Assembly (NCBI RefSeq): GCF_023856365.1 | Contig: NC_064551.1 | Coordinates: forward strand, 1,320,501 to 1,384,500 | Reading direction: 5' to 3' | Length of the DNA: 64,000 nucleotides | Source of the DNA: Brienomyrus brachyistius | Lineage: Eukaryota > Chordata > Actinopteri > Osteoglossiformes > Mormyridae | The notes under the pieces: generated by a model | Seen by the model: the letters and a program-made list of their open reading frames with translations, nothing else | The model's database searches: none | What the model was told of the DNA's origin: nothing | Program-made: the position numbers and the translations under genes | Shown: positions 15,001 to 30,000 of the stretch, one piece after another | Numbering within the stretch: position 1 is the stretch's first letter | Layout: the number at the start of each line of letters is the position of its first letter

Positions 15001-18000
15001 GGGACACAAAGCAAGATGAGATTGCAACAGCTGAGGTTACAGTCACATCGGGCAGCGAGGTAGTAGAGCCTGAGATATGCCGTCCCTCAACAGAAAGTGA
15101 GAGAGTGGAGTTTGAGATAGCAAAGGCTGAGCCTGAAGTCACGCTTGACATTGTTACACTGAAACCTAGTATTGTAAAGATCGAGCCAGATCTCAGACCA
15201 GACACAGACGGACTGCAAACTGAGCAGCTAAAGGTCAAGATTGATCTCTCATCAGATAGTGATAGAGTGACACCTGAAAAATCAGAGACTGACACGGATG
15301 TTACACCGGAGAGAGAAACCCTGCTATCAGACATTCCAAGTCCCAAGGCTGATGTGGTGTCAGGGAGTAAAAGAATAGAATCTACTAAAAGAAAAACTGA
15401 AGTCAAAGTGAAAACGGGTCGCCGGCGAGTGAAATCAAAATCACAAGATGTTATTTCATTGGGAGGATTGGACAGGGAGAGGCAGCCATCTTTGAGCCCA
15501 GATATTAAAGCCGATGTAACATCATTCAGTGAAAGAGAGCAATCAGAGTTATTCAGCACAGAGTCTGACTTTAAACCTCTTAGTGCCAGTGTCCAATATG
15601 AGATTCATAGTACTAAAGTAGAAGTTAAACCTGCCCCTGAAATTATAAACTTGGAGACACCTAAGACAGAGACAGAGGTGACAGCTGACAGAGAGTCAAT
15701 GCCATCTGAGGTATCAACATTAGAGGCAGAACTGACAGCAGATGAAGGCAGACTGCAAGCTGAGATTCCAAGGACTGAGGAAACAGTTGCCTTTGATACA
15801 GAGCTAACCGAATCTGTGATAGAAGTTGTAGATGTAGATGCCATGGCAGACAGAGATATGCTCCAAGTAGACCTTCCCAAATCAGATTCTGATGTCACTG
15901 AGGGTCAGTCAAGAACGCAGACAGTGATAAAAATCAGTGAAGTTTGTTTTACACCGCAAATGGACACAATGCAAGATGAGATTGCAACAGCTGAGGTTAC
16001 AGTCACATCGGGCAGCGAGGTAGTAGAGCCTGAGATATGCCGTCCCTCAACAGAAAGTGAGAGAGTGGAGTTTGAGATAGCAAAGGCCGAGCCTGAAGTC
16101 ACGCTTGACATTGTTACACTGAAACCTAGTATTGCAAAGATCGAGCCAGATCTCAGACCAGACACAGACAGACTACAAACTGAGCAGCTAAAGGTCAAGA
16201 TTGATCTCTCATCAGATAGTGATAGAGTGACACCTGAAAAATCAGAGACTGACACGGATGTTACACCGGAGAGAGAAACCCTGCTATCAGACATTCCAAG
16301 TCCCAAGGCTGATGTGGTGTCAGGGAGTAAAAGAATAGAATCTACTAAAAGAACAACTGAAGTCAAAGTGAAAACGGGTCGCCGGCGAGTGAAATCAAAA
16401 TCACAAGATGTTATTTCATTGGGAGAATTGGACAGGGAGAGGCAGCCATCTTTGAGCCCAGATATTAAAGCCGATGTAACATCATTCAGTGAAAGAGAGC
16501 AATCAGAGATATTCAGCACAGAGTCTGACTTTAAACCTCTTAGTGCCAGTGTCCAATATGAGATTCATAGTACTAAAGTAGAAGTTAAACCTGCCCCTGA
16601 AATTATAAGCTTGGAGACACCTAAGACAGAGACAGAGGTGACAGCTGACAGAGAGTCAATGCCATCTGAGGTATCAACATTAGAGGCAGAACTGACAGCA
16701 GATGAAGGCAGACTGCAAGCTGAGATTCCAAAGACTGAGGCAACAGTTGCGTTCGATACAGAGCTAACTGAATCTGTGATAGAAGTTGTAGATGTAGATG
16801 CCATGGCAGACAGAGATATGCTCCAAGTAGACCTTCCTAAATCAGACTCTGATGTCACTGAGGGTCAGTCAAGAACGCAGACAGTGATAAAAATCAGTGA
16901 AGTTTGTTTTACACCGCAAATGGACACAATGCAAGATGAGATTGCAACAGCTGAGGTTACAGTCACATCGGGCAGCGAGGTAGTAGAGCCTGAGATATGC
17001 CGTCCCTCAACAGAAAGTGAGAGAGTGGAGTTTGAGATAGCAAAGGCTGAGCCTAAAGTCACGCTTGACATTGTTACACTGAAACCTAATATTGTAAAGA
17101 TCGAGCCAGATCTCAGACCAGACACAGACGGACTGCAAACTGAGCAGCTAAAGGTCAAGATTGATCTCTCATCAGATAGTGATAGAGTGACACCTGAAAA
17201 ATCAGAGACTGACACGGATGTTACACCGGAGAGAGAAACCCTGCTATCAGACATTCCAAGTCCCAAGGCTGATGTGGTGTCAGGGAGTAAAAGAATAGAA
17301 TCTACTAAAAGAAAAACTGAAGTCAAAGTGAAAACGGGTCGCCGGCGAGTGAAATCAAAATCACAAGATGTTATTTCATTGGGAGGATTGGACAGGGAGA
17401 GGCAGCCATCTTTGAGCCCAGATATTAAAGCCGATGTAACATCATTCAGTGAAAGAGAGCAATCAGAGTTATTCAGCACAGAGTCTGACTTTAAACCTCT
17501 TAGTGCCAGTGTCCAATATGAGATTCATAGTACTAAAGTAGAAGTTAAACCTGCCCCTGAAATTATAAGCTTGGAGACACCTAAGACAGAGACAGAGGTG
17601 ACAGCTGACAGAGAGTCAATGCCATCTGAGGTATCAACATTAGAGGCAGAACTGACAGCAGATGAAGGCAGACTGCAAGCTGAGATTCCAAGGACTGAGG
17701 AAACAGTTGCCTTTGATACAGAGCTAACCGAATCTGTGATAGAAGTTGTAGATGTAGATGCCATGGCAGACAGAGATATGCTCCAAGTAGACCTTCCCAA
17801 ATCAGATTCTGATGTCACTGAGGGTCAGTCAAGAACGCAGACAGTGATAAAAATCAGTGAAGTTTGTTTTACACCGCAAATGGACACAATGCAAGATGAG
17901 ATTGCAACAGCTGAGGTTACAGTCACATCGGGCAGCGAGGTAGTAGAGCCTGAGATATGCCGTCCCTCAACAGAAAGTGAGAGAGTGGAGTTTGAGATAG

Positions 18001-21000
18001 CAAAGGCTGAGCCTAAAGTCACGCTTGACATTGTTACACTGAAACCTAATATTGTAAAGATCGAGCCAGATCTCAGACCAGACACAGACGGACTGCAAAC
18101 TGAGCAGCTAAAGGTCAAGATTGATCTCTCATCAGATAGTGATAGAGTGACACCTGAAAAATCAGAGACTGACACGGATGTTACACCGGAGAGAGAAACC
18201 CTGCTATCAGACATTCCAAGTCCCAAGGCTGATGTGGTGTCAGGGAGTAAAAGAATAGAATCTACTAAAAGAAAAACTGAAGTCAAAGTGAAAACGGGTC
18301 GCCGGCGAGTGAAATCAAAATCACAAGATGTTATTTCATTGGGAGGATTGGACAGGGAGAGGCAGCCATCTTTGAGCCCAGATATTAAAGCCGATGTAAC
18401 ATCATTCAGTGAAAGAGAGCAATCAGAGTTATTCAGCACAGAGTCTGACTTTAAACCTCTTAGTGCCAGTGTCCAATATGAGATTCATAGTACTAAAGTA
18501 GAAGTTAAACCTGCCCCTGAAATTATAAGCTTGGAGACACCTAAGACAGAGACAGAGGTGACAGCTGACAGAGAGTCAATGCCATCTGAGGTATCAACAT
18601 TAGAGGCAGAACTGACAGCAGATGAAGGCAGACTGCAAGCTGAGATTCCAAGGACTGAGGAAACAGTTGCCTTTGATACAGAGCTAACCGAATCTGTGAT
18701 AGAAGTTGTAGATGTAGATGCCATGGCAGACAGAGATATGCTCCAAGTAGACCTTCCCAAATCAGATTCTGATGTCACTGAGGGTCAGTCAAGAACGCAG
18801 ACAGTGATAAAAATCAGTGAAGTTTGTTTTACACCGCAAATGGACACAATGCAAGATGAGATTGCAACAGCTGAGGTTACAGTCACATCGGGCAGCGAGG
18901 TAGTAGAGCCTGAGATATGCCGTCCCTCAACAGAAAGTGAGAGAGTGGAGTTTGAGATAGCAAAGGCTGAGCCTGAAGTCATGCTTGACATTTTTACACT
19001 GAAACCTAGTATTGTAAAGATCGAGCCAGATCTCAGACCAGACACAGACGGACTGCAAACTGAGCAGCTAAAGGTCAAGATTGATCTCTCATCAGATAGT
19101 GATAGAGTGACACCTGAAAAATCAGAGACTGACACGGATGTTACACCGGAGAGAGAAACCCTGCTATCAGACATTCCAAGTCCCAAGGCTGATGTGGTGT
19201 CAGGGAGTAAAAGAATAGAATCTACTAAAAGAAAAACTGAAGTCAAAGTGAAAACGGGTCGCCGGCGAGTGAAATCAAAATCACAAGATGTTATTTCATT
19301 GGGAGGATTGGACAGGGAGAGGCAGCCATCTTTGAGCCCAGATATTAAAGCCGATGTAACATCATTCAGTGAAAGAGAGCAATCAGAGTTATTCAGCACA
19401 GAGTCTGACTTTAAACCTCTTAGTGCCAGTGTCCAATATGAGATTCATAGTACTAAAGTAGAAGTTAAACCTGCCCCTGAAATTATAAGCTTGGAGACAC
19501 CTAAGACAGAGACAGAGGTGACAGCTGACAGAGAGTCAATGCCATCTGAGGTATCAACATTAGAGGCAGAACTGACAGCAGATGAAGGCAGACTGCAAGC
19601 TGAGATTCCAAGGACTGAGGAAACAGTTGCCTTTGATACAGAGCTAACCGAATCTGTGATAGAAGTTGTAGATGTAGATGCCATGGCAGACAGAGATATG
19701 CTCCAAGTAGACCTTCCCAAATCAGATTCTGATGTCACTGAGGGTCAGTCAAGAACGCAGACAGTGATAAAAATCAGTGAAGTTTGTTTTACACCGCAAA
19801 TGGACACAATGCAAGATGAGATTGCAACAGCTGAGGTTACAGTCACATCGGGCAGCGAGGTAGTAGAGCCTGAGATATGCCGTCCCTCAACAGAAAGTGA
19901 GAGAGTGGAGTTTGAGATAGCAAAGGCTGAGCCTGAAGTCATGCTTGACATTTTTACACTGAAACCTAGTATTGTAAAGATCGAGCCAGATCTCAGACCA
20001 GACACAGACGGACTGCAAACTGAGCAGCTAAAGGTCAAGATTGATCTCTCATCAGATAGTGATAGAGTGACACCTGAAAAATCAGAGACTGACACGGATG
20101 TTACACCGGAGAGAGAAACCCTGCTATCAGACATTCCAAGTCCCAAGGCTGATGTGGTGTCAGGGAGTAAAAGAATACAATCTACTAAAAGAAAAACTGA
20201 AGTCAAAGTGAAAACGGGTCGCCGGCGAGTGAAATTAAAATCACAAGATGTTATTTCATTGGGAGGATTGGACAGGGAGAGGCAGCCATCTTTGAGCCCA
20301 GATATTAAAGCCGATGTAACATCATTCAGTGAAAGAGAGCAATCAGAGTTATTCAGCACAGAGTCTGACTTTAAACCTCTTAGTGCCAGTGTCCAATATG
20401 AGATTCATAGTACTAAAGTAGAAGTTAAACCTGCCCCTGAAATTATAAGCTTGGAGACACCTAAGACAGAGACAGAGGTGACAGCTGACAGAGAGTCAAT
20501 GCCATCTGAGGTATCAACATTAGAGGCAGAACTGACAGCAGATGAAGGCAGACTGCAAGCTGAGATTCCAAGGACTGAGGAAACAGTTGCCTTTGATACA
20601 GAGCTAACCGAATCTGTGATAGAATTTGTAGATGTAGATGCCATGGCAGACAGAGATATGCTCCAAGTAGACCTTCCCAAATCAGATTCTGATGTCACTG
20701 AGGGTCAGTCAAGAACGCAGACAGTGATAAAAATCAGTGAAGTTTGTTTTACACCGCAAATGGACACAATGCAAGATGAGATTGCAACAGCTGAGGTTAC
20801 AGTCACATCGGGCAGCGAGGTAGTAGAGCCTGAGATATGCCGTCCCTCAACAGAAAGTGAGAGAGTGGAGTTTGAGATAGCAAAGGCCGAGCCTGAAGTC
20901 ACGCTTGACATTGTTACACTGAAACCTAGTATTGCAAAGATCGAGCCAGATCTCAGACCAGACACAGACAGACTGCAAACTGAGCAGCTAAAGGTCAAGA

Positions 21001-24000
21001 TTGATCTCTCATCAGATAGTGATAGAGTGACACCTGAAAAATCAGAGACTGACACGGATGTTACACCGGAGAGAGAAACCCTGCTATCAGACATTCCAAG
21101 TCCCAAGGCTGATGTGGTGTCAGGGAGTAAAAGAATAGAATCTACTAAAAGAACAACTGAAGTCAAAGTGAAAACGGGTCGCCGGCGAGTGAAATCAAAA
21201 TCACAAGATGTTATTTCATTGGGAGAATTGGACAGGGAGAGGCAGCCATCTTTGTGCCCAGATATTAAAGCCGATGTAACATCATTCAGTGAAAGAGAGC
21301 AATCAGAGATATTCAGCACAGAGTCTGACTTTAAACCTCTTAGTGCCAGTGTCCAATATGAGATTCATAGTACTAAAGTAGAAGTTAAACCTGCCCCTGA
21401 AATTATAAGCTTGGAGACACCTAAGACAGAGACAGAGGTGACAGCTGACAGAGAGTCAATGCCATCTGAGGTATCAACATTAGAGGCAGAACTGACAGCA
21501 GATGAAGGCAGACTGCAAGCTGAGATTCCAAAGACTGAGGCAACAGTTGCCTTTGATACAGAGCTAACTGAATCTGTGATAGAAGTTGTAGATGTAGATG
21601 CCATGGCAGACAGAGATATGCTCCAAGTAGACCTTCCCAAATCAGATTTTGATGTCACTGAGGGTCAGTCAAGAACGCAGACAGTGATAAAAATCAGTGA
21701 AGTTTGTTTTACACCAGAAAGGGACACAAAGCAAAATGAGATTGCAACAGCTGAGGTTACAGTCACATCGGGCAGCGAGGTAGTAGAGCCTGAGATATGC
21801 CATCCCTCAACAGAAAGTGAGAGAGTGGAGTTTGAGATAGCAAAGGCCGAGCCTGAAGTCACACTTGACATTGTTACACTGAAACCTAGTATTGTAAAGA
21901 TCGAGCCAGATCTCAGACCAGACACAGACGGACTGCAAACTGAGCAGCTAAAGGTCAAGATTGATCTCTCATCAGATAGTGATAGAGTGACACCTGAAAA
22001 ATCAGAGACTGACACGGATGTTACACCGGAGAGAGAAACCCTGCTATCAGACATTCCAAGTCCCAAGGCTGATGTGGTGTCAGGGAGTAAAAGAATAGAA
22101 TCTACTAAAATAAAAACTGAAGTCAAAGTGAAAACGGGTCGCCGGCGAGTGAAATCAAAATCACAAGATGTTATTTCATTGGGAGGATTGGACAGGGAGA
22201 GGCAGCCATCTTTGAGCCCAGATATTAAAGCCGATGTAACATCATTCAGTGAAAGAGAGATATCAGAGTTATTCAGCACAGAGTCTGACTTTAAACCTCT
22301 TAGTGCCAGTGTCCAATATGAGATTCATAGTACTAAAGTAGAAGTTAAACCTGCCCCTGAAATTATAAGCTTGGAGACACCTAAGACAGAGACAGAGGTG
22401 ACAGCTGACAGAGAGTCAATGCCATCTGAGGTATCAACATTAGAGGCAGAACTGACAGCAGATGAAGGCAGACTGCAAGCTGAGATTCCAAGGACTGAGG
22501 AAACAGTTGCCTTTGATACAGAGCTAACCGAATCTGTGATAGAAGTTGTAGATGTAGATGCCATGGCAGACAGAGATATGCTCCAAGTAGACCTTCCCAA
22601 ATCAGATTCTGATGTCACTGAGGGTCAGTCAAGAACGCAGACAGTGATAAACATCAGTGAAGTTTGTTTTACACCGCAAATGGACACAATGCAAGATGAG
22701 ATTGCAACAGCTGAGGTTACAGTCACATCGGGCAGCGAGGTAGTAGAGCCTGAGATATGCCGTCCCTCAACAGAAAGTGAGAGAGTGGAGTTTGAGATAG
22801 CAAAGGCCGAGCCTGAAGTCACGCTTGACATTTTTACACTGAAACCTAGTATTGTAAAGATCGAGCCAGATCTCAGACCAGACACAGACGGACTGCAAAC
22901 TGAGCAGCTAAAGGTCAAGATTGATCTCTCATCAGATAGTGATAGAGTGACACCTGAAAAATCAGAGACTGACACGGATGTTACACCGGAGAGAGAAACC
23001 CTGCTATCAGACATTCCAAGTCCCAAGGCTGATGTGGTGTCAGGGAGTAAAAGAATAGAATCTACTAAAATAAAAACTGAAGTCAAAGTGAAAACGGGTC
23101 GCCGGCGAGTGAAATCAAAATCACAAGATGTTATTTCATTGGGAGGATTGGACAGGGAGAGGCAGCCATCTTTGAGCCCAGATATTAAAGCCGATGTAAC
23201 ATCATTCAGTGAAAGAGAGCAATCAGAGTTATTCAGCACAGAGTCTGACTTTAAACCTCTTAGTGCCAGTGTCCAATATGAGATTCATAGTACTAAAGTA
23301 GAAGTTAAACCTGCCCCTGAAATTATAAGCTTGGAGACACCTAAGACAGAGACAGAGGTGACAGCTGACAGAGAGTCAATGCCATCTGAGGTATCAACAT
23401 TAGAGGCAGAACTGACAGCAGATGAAGGCAGACTGCAAGCTGAGATTCCAAAGACTGAGGCAACAGTTGCCTTCGATACAGAGCTAACTGAATCTGTGAT
23501 AGAAGTTGCAGATGTAGATGCCATGGCAGACAGAGATATGCTCCAAGTAGACCTTCCTAAATCAGACTCTGATGTCACTGAGGGTCAGTCAAGAACGCAG
23601 ACAGTGATAAAAATCAGTGAAGTTTGTTTTACACCGCAAATGGACACAATGCAAGATGAGATTGCAACAGCTGAGGTTACAGTCACATCGGGCAGCGAGG
23701 TAGTAGAGCCTGAGATATGCCGTCCCTCAACAGAAAGTGAGAGAGTGGAGTTTGAGATAGCAAAGGCTGAGCCTGAAGTCACGCTTGACATTGTTACACT
23801 GAAACCTAGTATTGTAAAGATCGAGCCAGATCTCAGACCAGACACAGACGGACTGCAAACTGAGCAGCTAAAGGTCAAGATTGATCTCTCATCAGATAGT
23901 AATAGAGTGACACCTGAAAATTCAGAGACTGACACGGATGTTACACCGGAGAGAGAAACCCTGCTATCAGACATTCCAAGTCCCAAGGCTGATGTGGTGT

Positions 24001-27000
24001 CAGGGAGTAAAAGAATAGAATCTACTAAAAGAAAAACTGAAGTCAAAGTGAAAACGGGTCGCCGGCGACTGAAATCAAAATCACAAGATGTTATTTCATT
24101 GGGAGAATTGGACAGGGAGAGGCAGCCACCTTTGAGCCCAGATATTAAAGCCGATGTAACATCATTCAGTGAAAGAGAGCAATCAGAGTTATTCAGCACA
24201 GAGTCTGACTTTAAACCTCTTAGTGCCAGTGTCCAATATGAGATTCATAGTACTAAAGTAGAAGTTAAACCTGCCCCTGAAATTATAAGCTTGGAGACAC
24301 CTAAGACAGAGACAGAGGTGACAGCTGACAGAGAGTCAATGCCATCTGAGGTATCAACATTAGAGGCAGAACTGACAGCAGATGAAGGCAGACTGCAAGC
24401 TGAGATTCCAAGGACTGAGGAAACAGTTGCCTTTGATACAGAGCTAACCGAATCTGTGATAGAAGTTGTAGATGTAGATGCCATGGCAGACAGAGATATG
24501 CTCCAAGTAGACCTTCCCAAATCAGATTCTGATGTCACTGAGGGTCAGTCAAGAACGCAGACAGTGATAAAAATCAGTGAAGTTTGTTTTACACCGCAAA
24601 TGGACACAATGCAAGATGAGATTGCAACAGCTGAGGTTACAGTCACATCGGGCAGCGAGGTAGTAGAGCCTGAGATATGCCGTCCCTCAACAGAAAGTGA
24701 GAGAGTGGAGTTTGAGATAGCAAAGGCTGAGCCTGAAGTCATGCTTGACATTTTTACACTGAAACCTAGTATTGTAAAGATCGAGCCAGATCTCAGACCA
24801 GACACAGACGGACTGCAAACTGAGCAGCTAAAGGTCAAGATTGATCTCTCATCAGATAGTGATAGAGTGACACCTGAAAAATCAGAGACTGACACGGATG
24901 TTACACCGGAGAGAGAAACCCTGCTATCAGACATTCCAAGTCCCAAGGCTGATGTGGTGTCAGGGAGTAAAAGAATACAATCTACTAAAAGAAAAACTGA
25001 AGTCAAAGTGAAAACGGGTCGCCGGCGAGTGAAATCAAAATCACAAGATGTTATTTTATTGGGAGGATTGGACAGGGAGAGGCAGCCATCTTTGAGCCCA
25101 GATATTAAAGCCGATGTAACATCATTCAGTGAAAGAGAGCAATCAGAGTTATTCAGCACAGAGTCTGACTTTAAACCTCTTAGTGCCAGTGTCCAATATG
25201 AGATTCATAGTACTAAAGTAGAAGTTAAACCTGCCCCTGAAATTATAAGCTTGGAGACACCTAAGACAGAGACAGAGGTGACAGCTGACAGAGAGTCAAT
25301 GCCATCTGAGGTATCAACATTAGAGGCAGAACTGACAGCAGATGAAGGCAGACTGCAAGCTGAGATTCCAAGGACTGAGGAAACAGTTGCCTTTGATACA
25401 GAGCTAACCGAATCTGTGATAGAATTTGTAGATGTAGATGCCATGGCAGACAGAGATATGCTCCAAGTAGACCTTCCCAAATCAGATTCTGATGTCACTG
25501 AGGGTCAGTCAAGAACGCAGACAGTGATAAAAATCAGTGAAGTTTATTTTACACCGCAAATGGACACAATGCAAGATGAGATTGCAACAGCTGAGGTTAC
25601 AGTCACATCGGGCAGCGAGGTAGTAGAGCCTGAGATATGCCGTCCCTCAACAGAAAGTGAGAGAGTGGAGTTTGAGATAGCAAAGGCCGAGCCTGAAGTC
25701 ACGCTTGACATTGTTACACTGAAACCTAGTATTGCAAAGATCGAGCCAGATCTCAGACCAGACACAGACAGACTGCAAACTGAGCAGCTAAAGGTCAAGA
25801 TTGATCTCTCATCAGATAGTGATAGAGTGACACCTGAAAAATCAGAGACTGACACGGATGTTACACCGGAGAGAGAAACCCTGCTATCAGACATTCCAAG
25901 TCCCAAGGCTGATGTGGTGTCAGGGAGTAAAAGAATAGAATCTACTAAAAGAACAACTGAAGTCAAAGTGAAAACGGGTCGCCGGCGAGTGAAATCAAAA
26001 TCACAAGATGTTATTTCATTGGGAGAATTGGACAGGGAGAGGCAGCCATCTTTGAGCCCAGATATTAAAGCCGATGTAACATCATTCAGTGAAAGAGAGC
26101 AATCAGAGATATTCAGCACAGAGTCTGACTTTAAACCTCTTAGTGCCAGTGTCCAATATGAGATTCATAGTACTAAAGTAGAAGTTAAACCTGCCCCTGA
26201 AATTATAAGCTTGGAGACACCTAAGACAGAGACAGAGGTGACAGCTGACAGAGAGTCAATGCCATCTGAGGTATCAACATTAGAGGCAGAACTGACAGCA
26301 GATGAAGGCAGACTGCAAGCTGAGATTCCAAAGACTGAGGCAACAGTTGCCTTTGATACAGAGCTAACTGAATCTGTGATAGAAGTTGTAGATGTAGATG
26401 CCATGGCAGACAGAGATATGCTCCAAGTAGACCTTCCTAAATCAGACTCTGATGTCACTGAGGGTCAGTCAAGAACGCAGACAGTGATAAAAATCAGTGA
26501 AGTTTGTTTTACACCGCAAATGGACACAATGCAAGATGAGATTGCAACAGCTGAGGTTACAGTCACATCGGGCAGCGAGGTAGTAGAGCCTGAGATATGC
26601 CGTCCCTCAACAGAAAGTGAGAGAGTGGAGTTTGAGATAGCAAAGGCTGAGCCTAAAGTCACGCTTGACATTGTTACACTGAAACCTAGTATTGTAAAGA
26701 TCGAGCCAGATCTCAGACCAGACACAGACGGACTGCAAACTGAGCAGCTAAAGGTCAAGATTGATCTCTCATCAGATAGTGATAGAGTGACACCTGAAAA
26801 ATCTGAGACTGACACGGATGTTACACCGGAGAGAGAAACCCTGCTATCAGACATTCCAAGTCCCAAGGCTGATGTGGTGTCAGGGAGTAAAAGAATAGAA
26901 TCTACTAAAAGAAAAACTGAAGTCAAAGTGAAAACGGGTCGCCGGCGAGTGAAATCAAAATCACAAGATGTTATTTCATTGGGAGGATTGGACAGGGAGA

Positions 27001-30000
27001 GGCAGCCATCTTTGAGCCCAGATATTAAAGCCGATGTAACATCATTCAGTGAAAGAGAGCAATCAGAGTTATTCAGCACAGAGTCTGACTTTAAACCTCT
27101 TAGTGCCAGTGTCCAATATGAGATTCATAGTACTAAAGTAGAAGTTAAACCTGCCCCTGAAATTATAAGCTTGGAGACACCTAAGACAGAGACACAGGTG
27201 AAAGCTGACAGAGAGTCAATGCCATCTGAGGTATCAACATTAGAGGCAGAACTGACAGCAGATGAATGCAGACTGCAAGCTGAGATTCCAAAGACTGAGG
27301 CAACAGTTGCCTTCGATACAGAGCTAACTGAATCTGTGATAGAAATTGTAGATATAGATGCCATGGCAGACAGAGATATGCTCCAAGTAGACCTTCCCAA
27401 ATCAGATTCTGATGTCACTGAGGGTCAGTCAAGAACGCAGACAGTGATAAAAATCAGTGAAGTTTGTTTTACACCAGAAAGGGACACAAAGCAAGATGAG
27501 ATTGCAACAGCTGAGGTTACAGTCACATCGGGCAGCGAGGTAGTAGAGCCTGAGATATGCCATCACTCAACAGAAAGTGAGAGAGTGGAGTTTGAGATAG
27601 CAAAGGCCGAGCCTGAAGTCACACTTGACATTGTTACACTGAAACCTAGTATTGTAAAGATCGAGCCAGATCTCAGACCAGACACAGACGGACTGCAAAC
27701 TGAGCAGCTAAAGGTCAAGATTGATCTCTCATCAGATAGTGATAGAGTGACACCTGAAAAATCAGAGACTGACACGGATGTTACACCGGAGAGAGAAACC
27801 CTGCTATCAGACATTCCAAGTCCCAAGGCTGATGTGGTGTCAGGGAGTAAAAGAATAGAATCTACTAAAATAAAAACTGAAGTCAAAGTGAAAACGGGTC
27901 GCCGGCGAGTGAAATCAAAATCACAAGATGTTATTTCATTGGGAGGATTGGACAGGGAGAGGCAGCCATCTTTGATCCCAGATATTAAAGCCGATGTAAC
28001 ATCATTCAGTGAAAGAGAGATATCAGAGTTATTCAGCACAGAGTCTGACTTTAAACCTCTTAGTGCCAGTGTCCAATATGAGATTCATAGTACTAAAGTA
28101 GAAGTTAAACCTGCCCCTGAAATTATAAGCTTGGAGACACCTAAGACAGAGACAGAGGTGACAGCTGACAGAGAGTCAATGCCATCTGAGGTATCAACAT
28201 TAGAGGCAGAACTGACAGCAGATGAAGGCAGACTGCAAGCTGAGATTCCAAGGACTGAGGAAACAGTTGCCTTTGATACAGAGCTAACCGAATCTGTGAT
28301 AGAAGTTGTAGATGTAGATGCCATGGCAGACAGAGATATGCTCCAAGTAGACCTTCCCAAATCAGATTCTGATGTCACTGAGGGTCAGTCAAGAACGCAG
28401 ACAGTGATAAAAATCAGTGAAGTTTGTTTTACACCGCAAATGGACACAATGCAAGATGAGATTGCAACAGCTGAGGTTACAGTCACATCGGGCAGCGAGG
28501 TAGTAGAGCCTGAGATATGCCGTCCCTCAACAGAAAGTGAGAGAGTGGAGTTTGAGATAGCAAAGGCCGAGCCTGAAGTCACACTTGACATTGTTACACT
28601 GAAACCTAGTATTGTAAAGATCGAGCCAGATCTCAGACCAGACACAGACGGACTGCAAACTGAGCAGCTAAAGGTCAAGATTGATCTCTCATCAGATAGT
28701 GATAGAGTGACACCTGAAAAATCAGAGACTGACACGGATGTTACACCGGAGAGAGAAACCCTGCTATCAGACATTCCAAGTCCCAAGGCTGATGTGGTGT
28801 CAGGGAGTAAAAGAATAGAATCTACTAAAAGAAAAACTGAAGTCAAAGTGAAAACGGGTCGCCGGCGAGTGAAATCAAAATCACAAGATGTTATTTCATT
28901 GGGAGGATTGGACAGGGAGAGGCAGCCATCTTTGAGCCCAGATATTAAAGCCGATGTAACATCATTCAGTGAAAGAGAGCAATCAGAGATATTCAGCACA
29001 GAGTCTGACTTTAAACCTCTTAGTGCCAGTGTCCAATATGAGATTCATAGTACTAAAGTAGAAGTTAAACCTGCCCCTGAAATTATAAGCTTGGAGACAC
29101 CTAAGACAGAGACAGAGGTGACAGCTGACAGAGAGTCAATGCCATCTGAGGTATCAACATTAGAGGCAGAACTGACAGCAGATGAAGGCAGACTGCAAGC
29201 TGAGATTCCAAAGACTGAGGCAACAGTTGCCTTCGATACAGAGCTAACTGAATCTGTGATAGAAGTTGCAGATGTAGATGCCATGGCAGACAGAGATATG
29301 CTCCAAGTAGACCTTCCTAAATCAGACTCTGATGTCACTGAGGGTCAGTCAAGAACGCAGACAGTGATAAAAATCAGTGAAGTTTGTTTTATACCGCAAA
29401 TGGACACAATGCAAGATGAGATTGCAACAGCTGAGGTTACAGTCACATCGGGCAGCGAGGTAGTAGAGCCTGAGATATGCCCTCCCTCAACAGAAAGTGA
29501 GAGAGTGGAGTTTGAGATAGCAAAGGCTGAGCCTGAAGTCACGCTTGACATTGTTACACTGAAACCTAGTATTGCAAAGATCGAGCCAGATCTCAGACCA
29601 GACACAGACAGACTGCAAACTGAGCAGCTAAAGGTCAAGATTGATCTCTCATCAGATAGTGATAGAGTGACACCTGAAAAATCAGAGACTGACACGGATG
29701 TTACACCGGAGAGAGAAACCCTGCTATCAGACATTCCAAGTCCCAAGGCTGATGTGGTGTCAGGGAGTAAAAGAATAGAATCTACTAAAAGAAAAACTGA
29801 AGTCAAAGTGAAAACGGGTCGCCGGCGAGTGAAATCAAAATCACAAGATGTTATTTCATTGGGAGGATTGGACAGGGAGAGGCAGCCATCTTTGAGCCCA
29901 GATATTAAAGCCGATGTAACATCATTCAGTAAAAGAGAGCAATTAGAGATATTCAGCACAGAGTCTGACTTTAAACCTCTTAGTGCCAGTGTCCAATATG

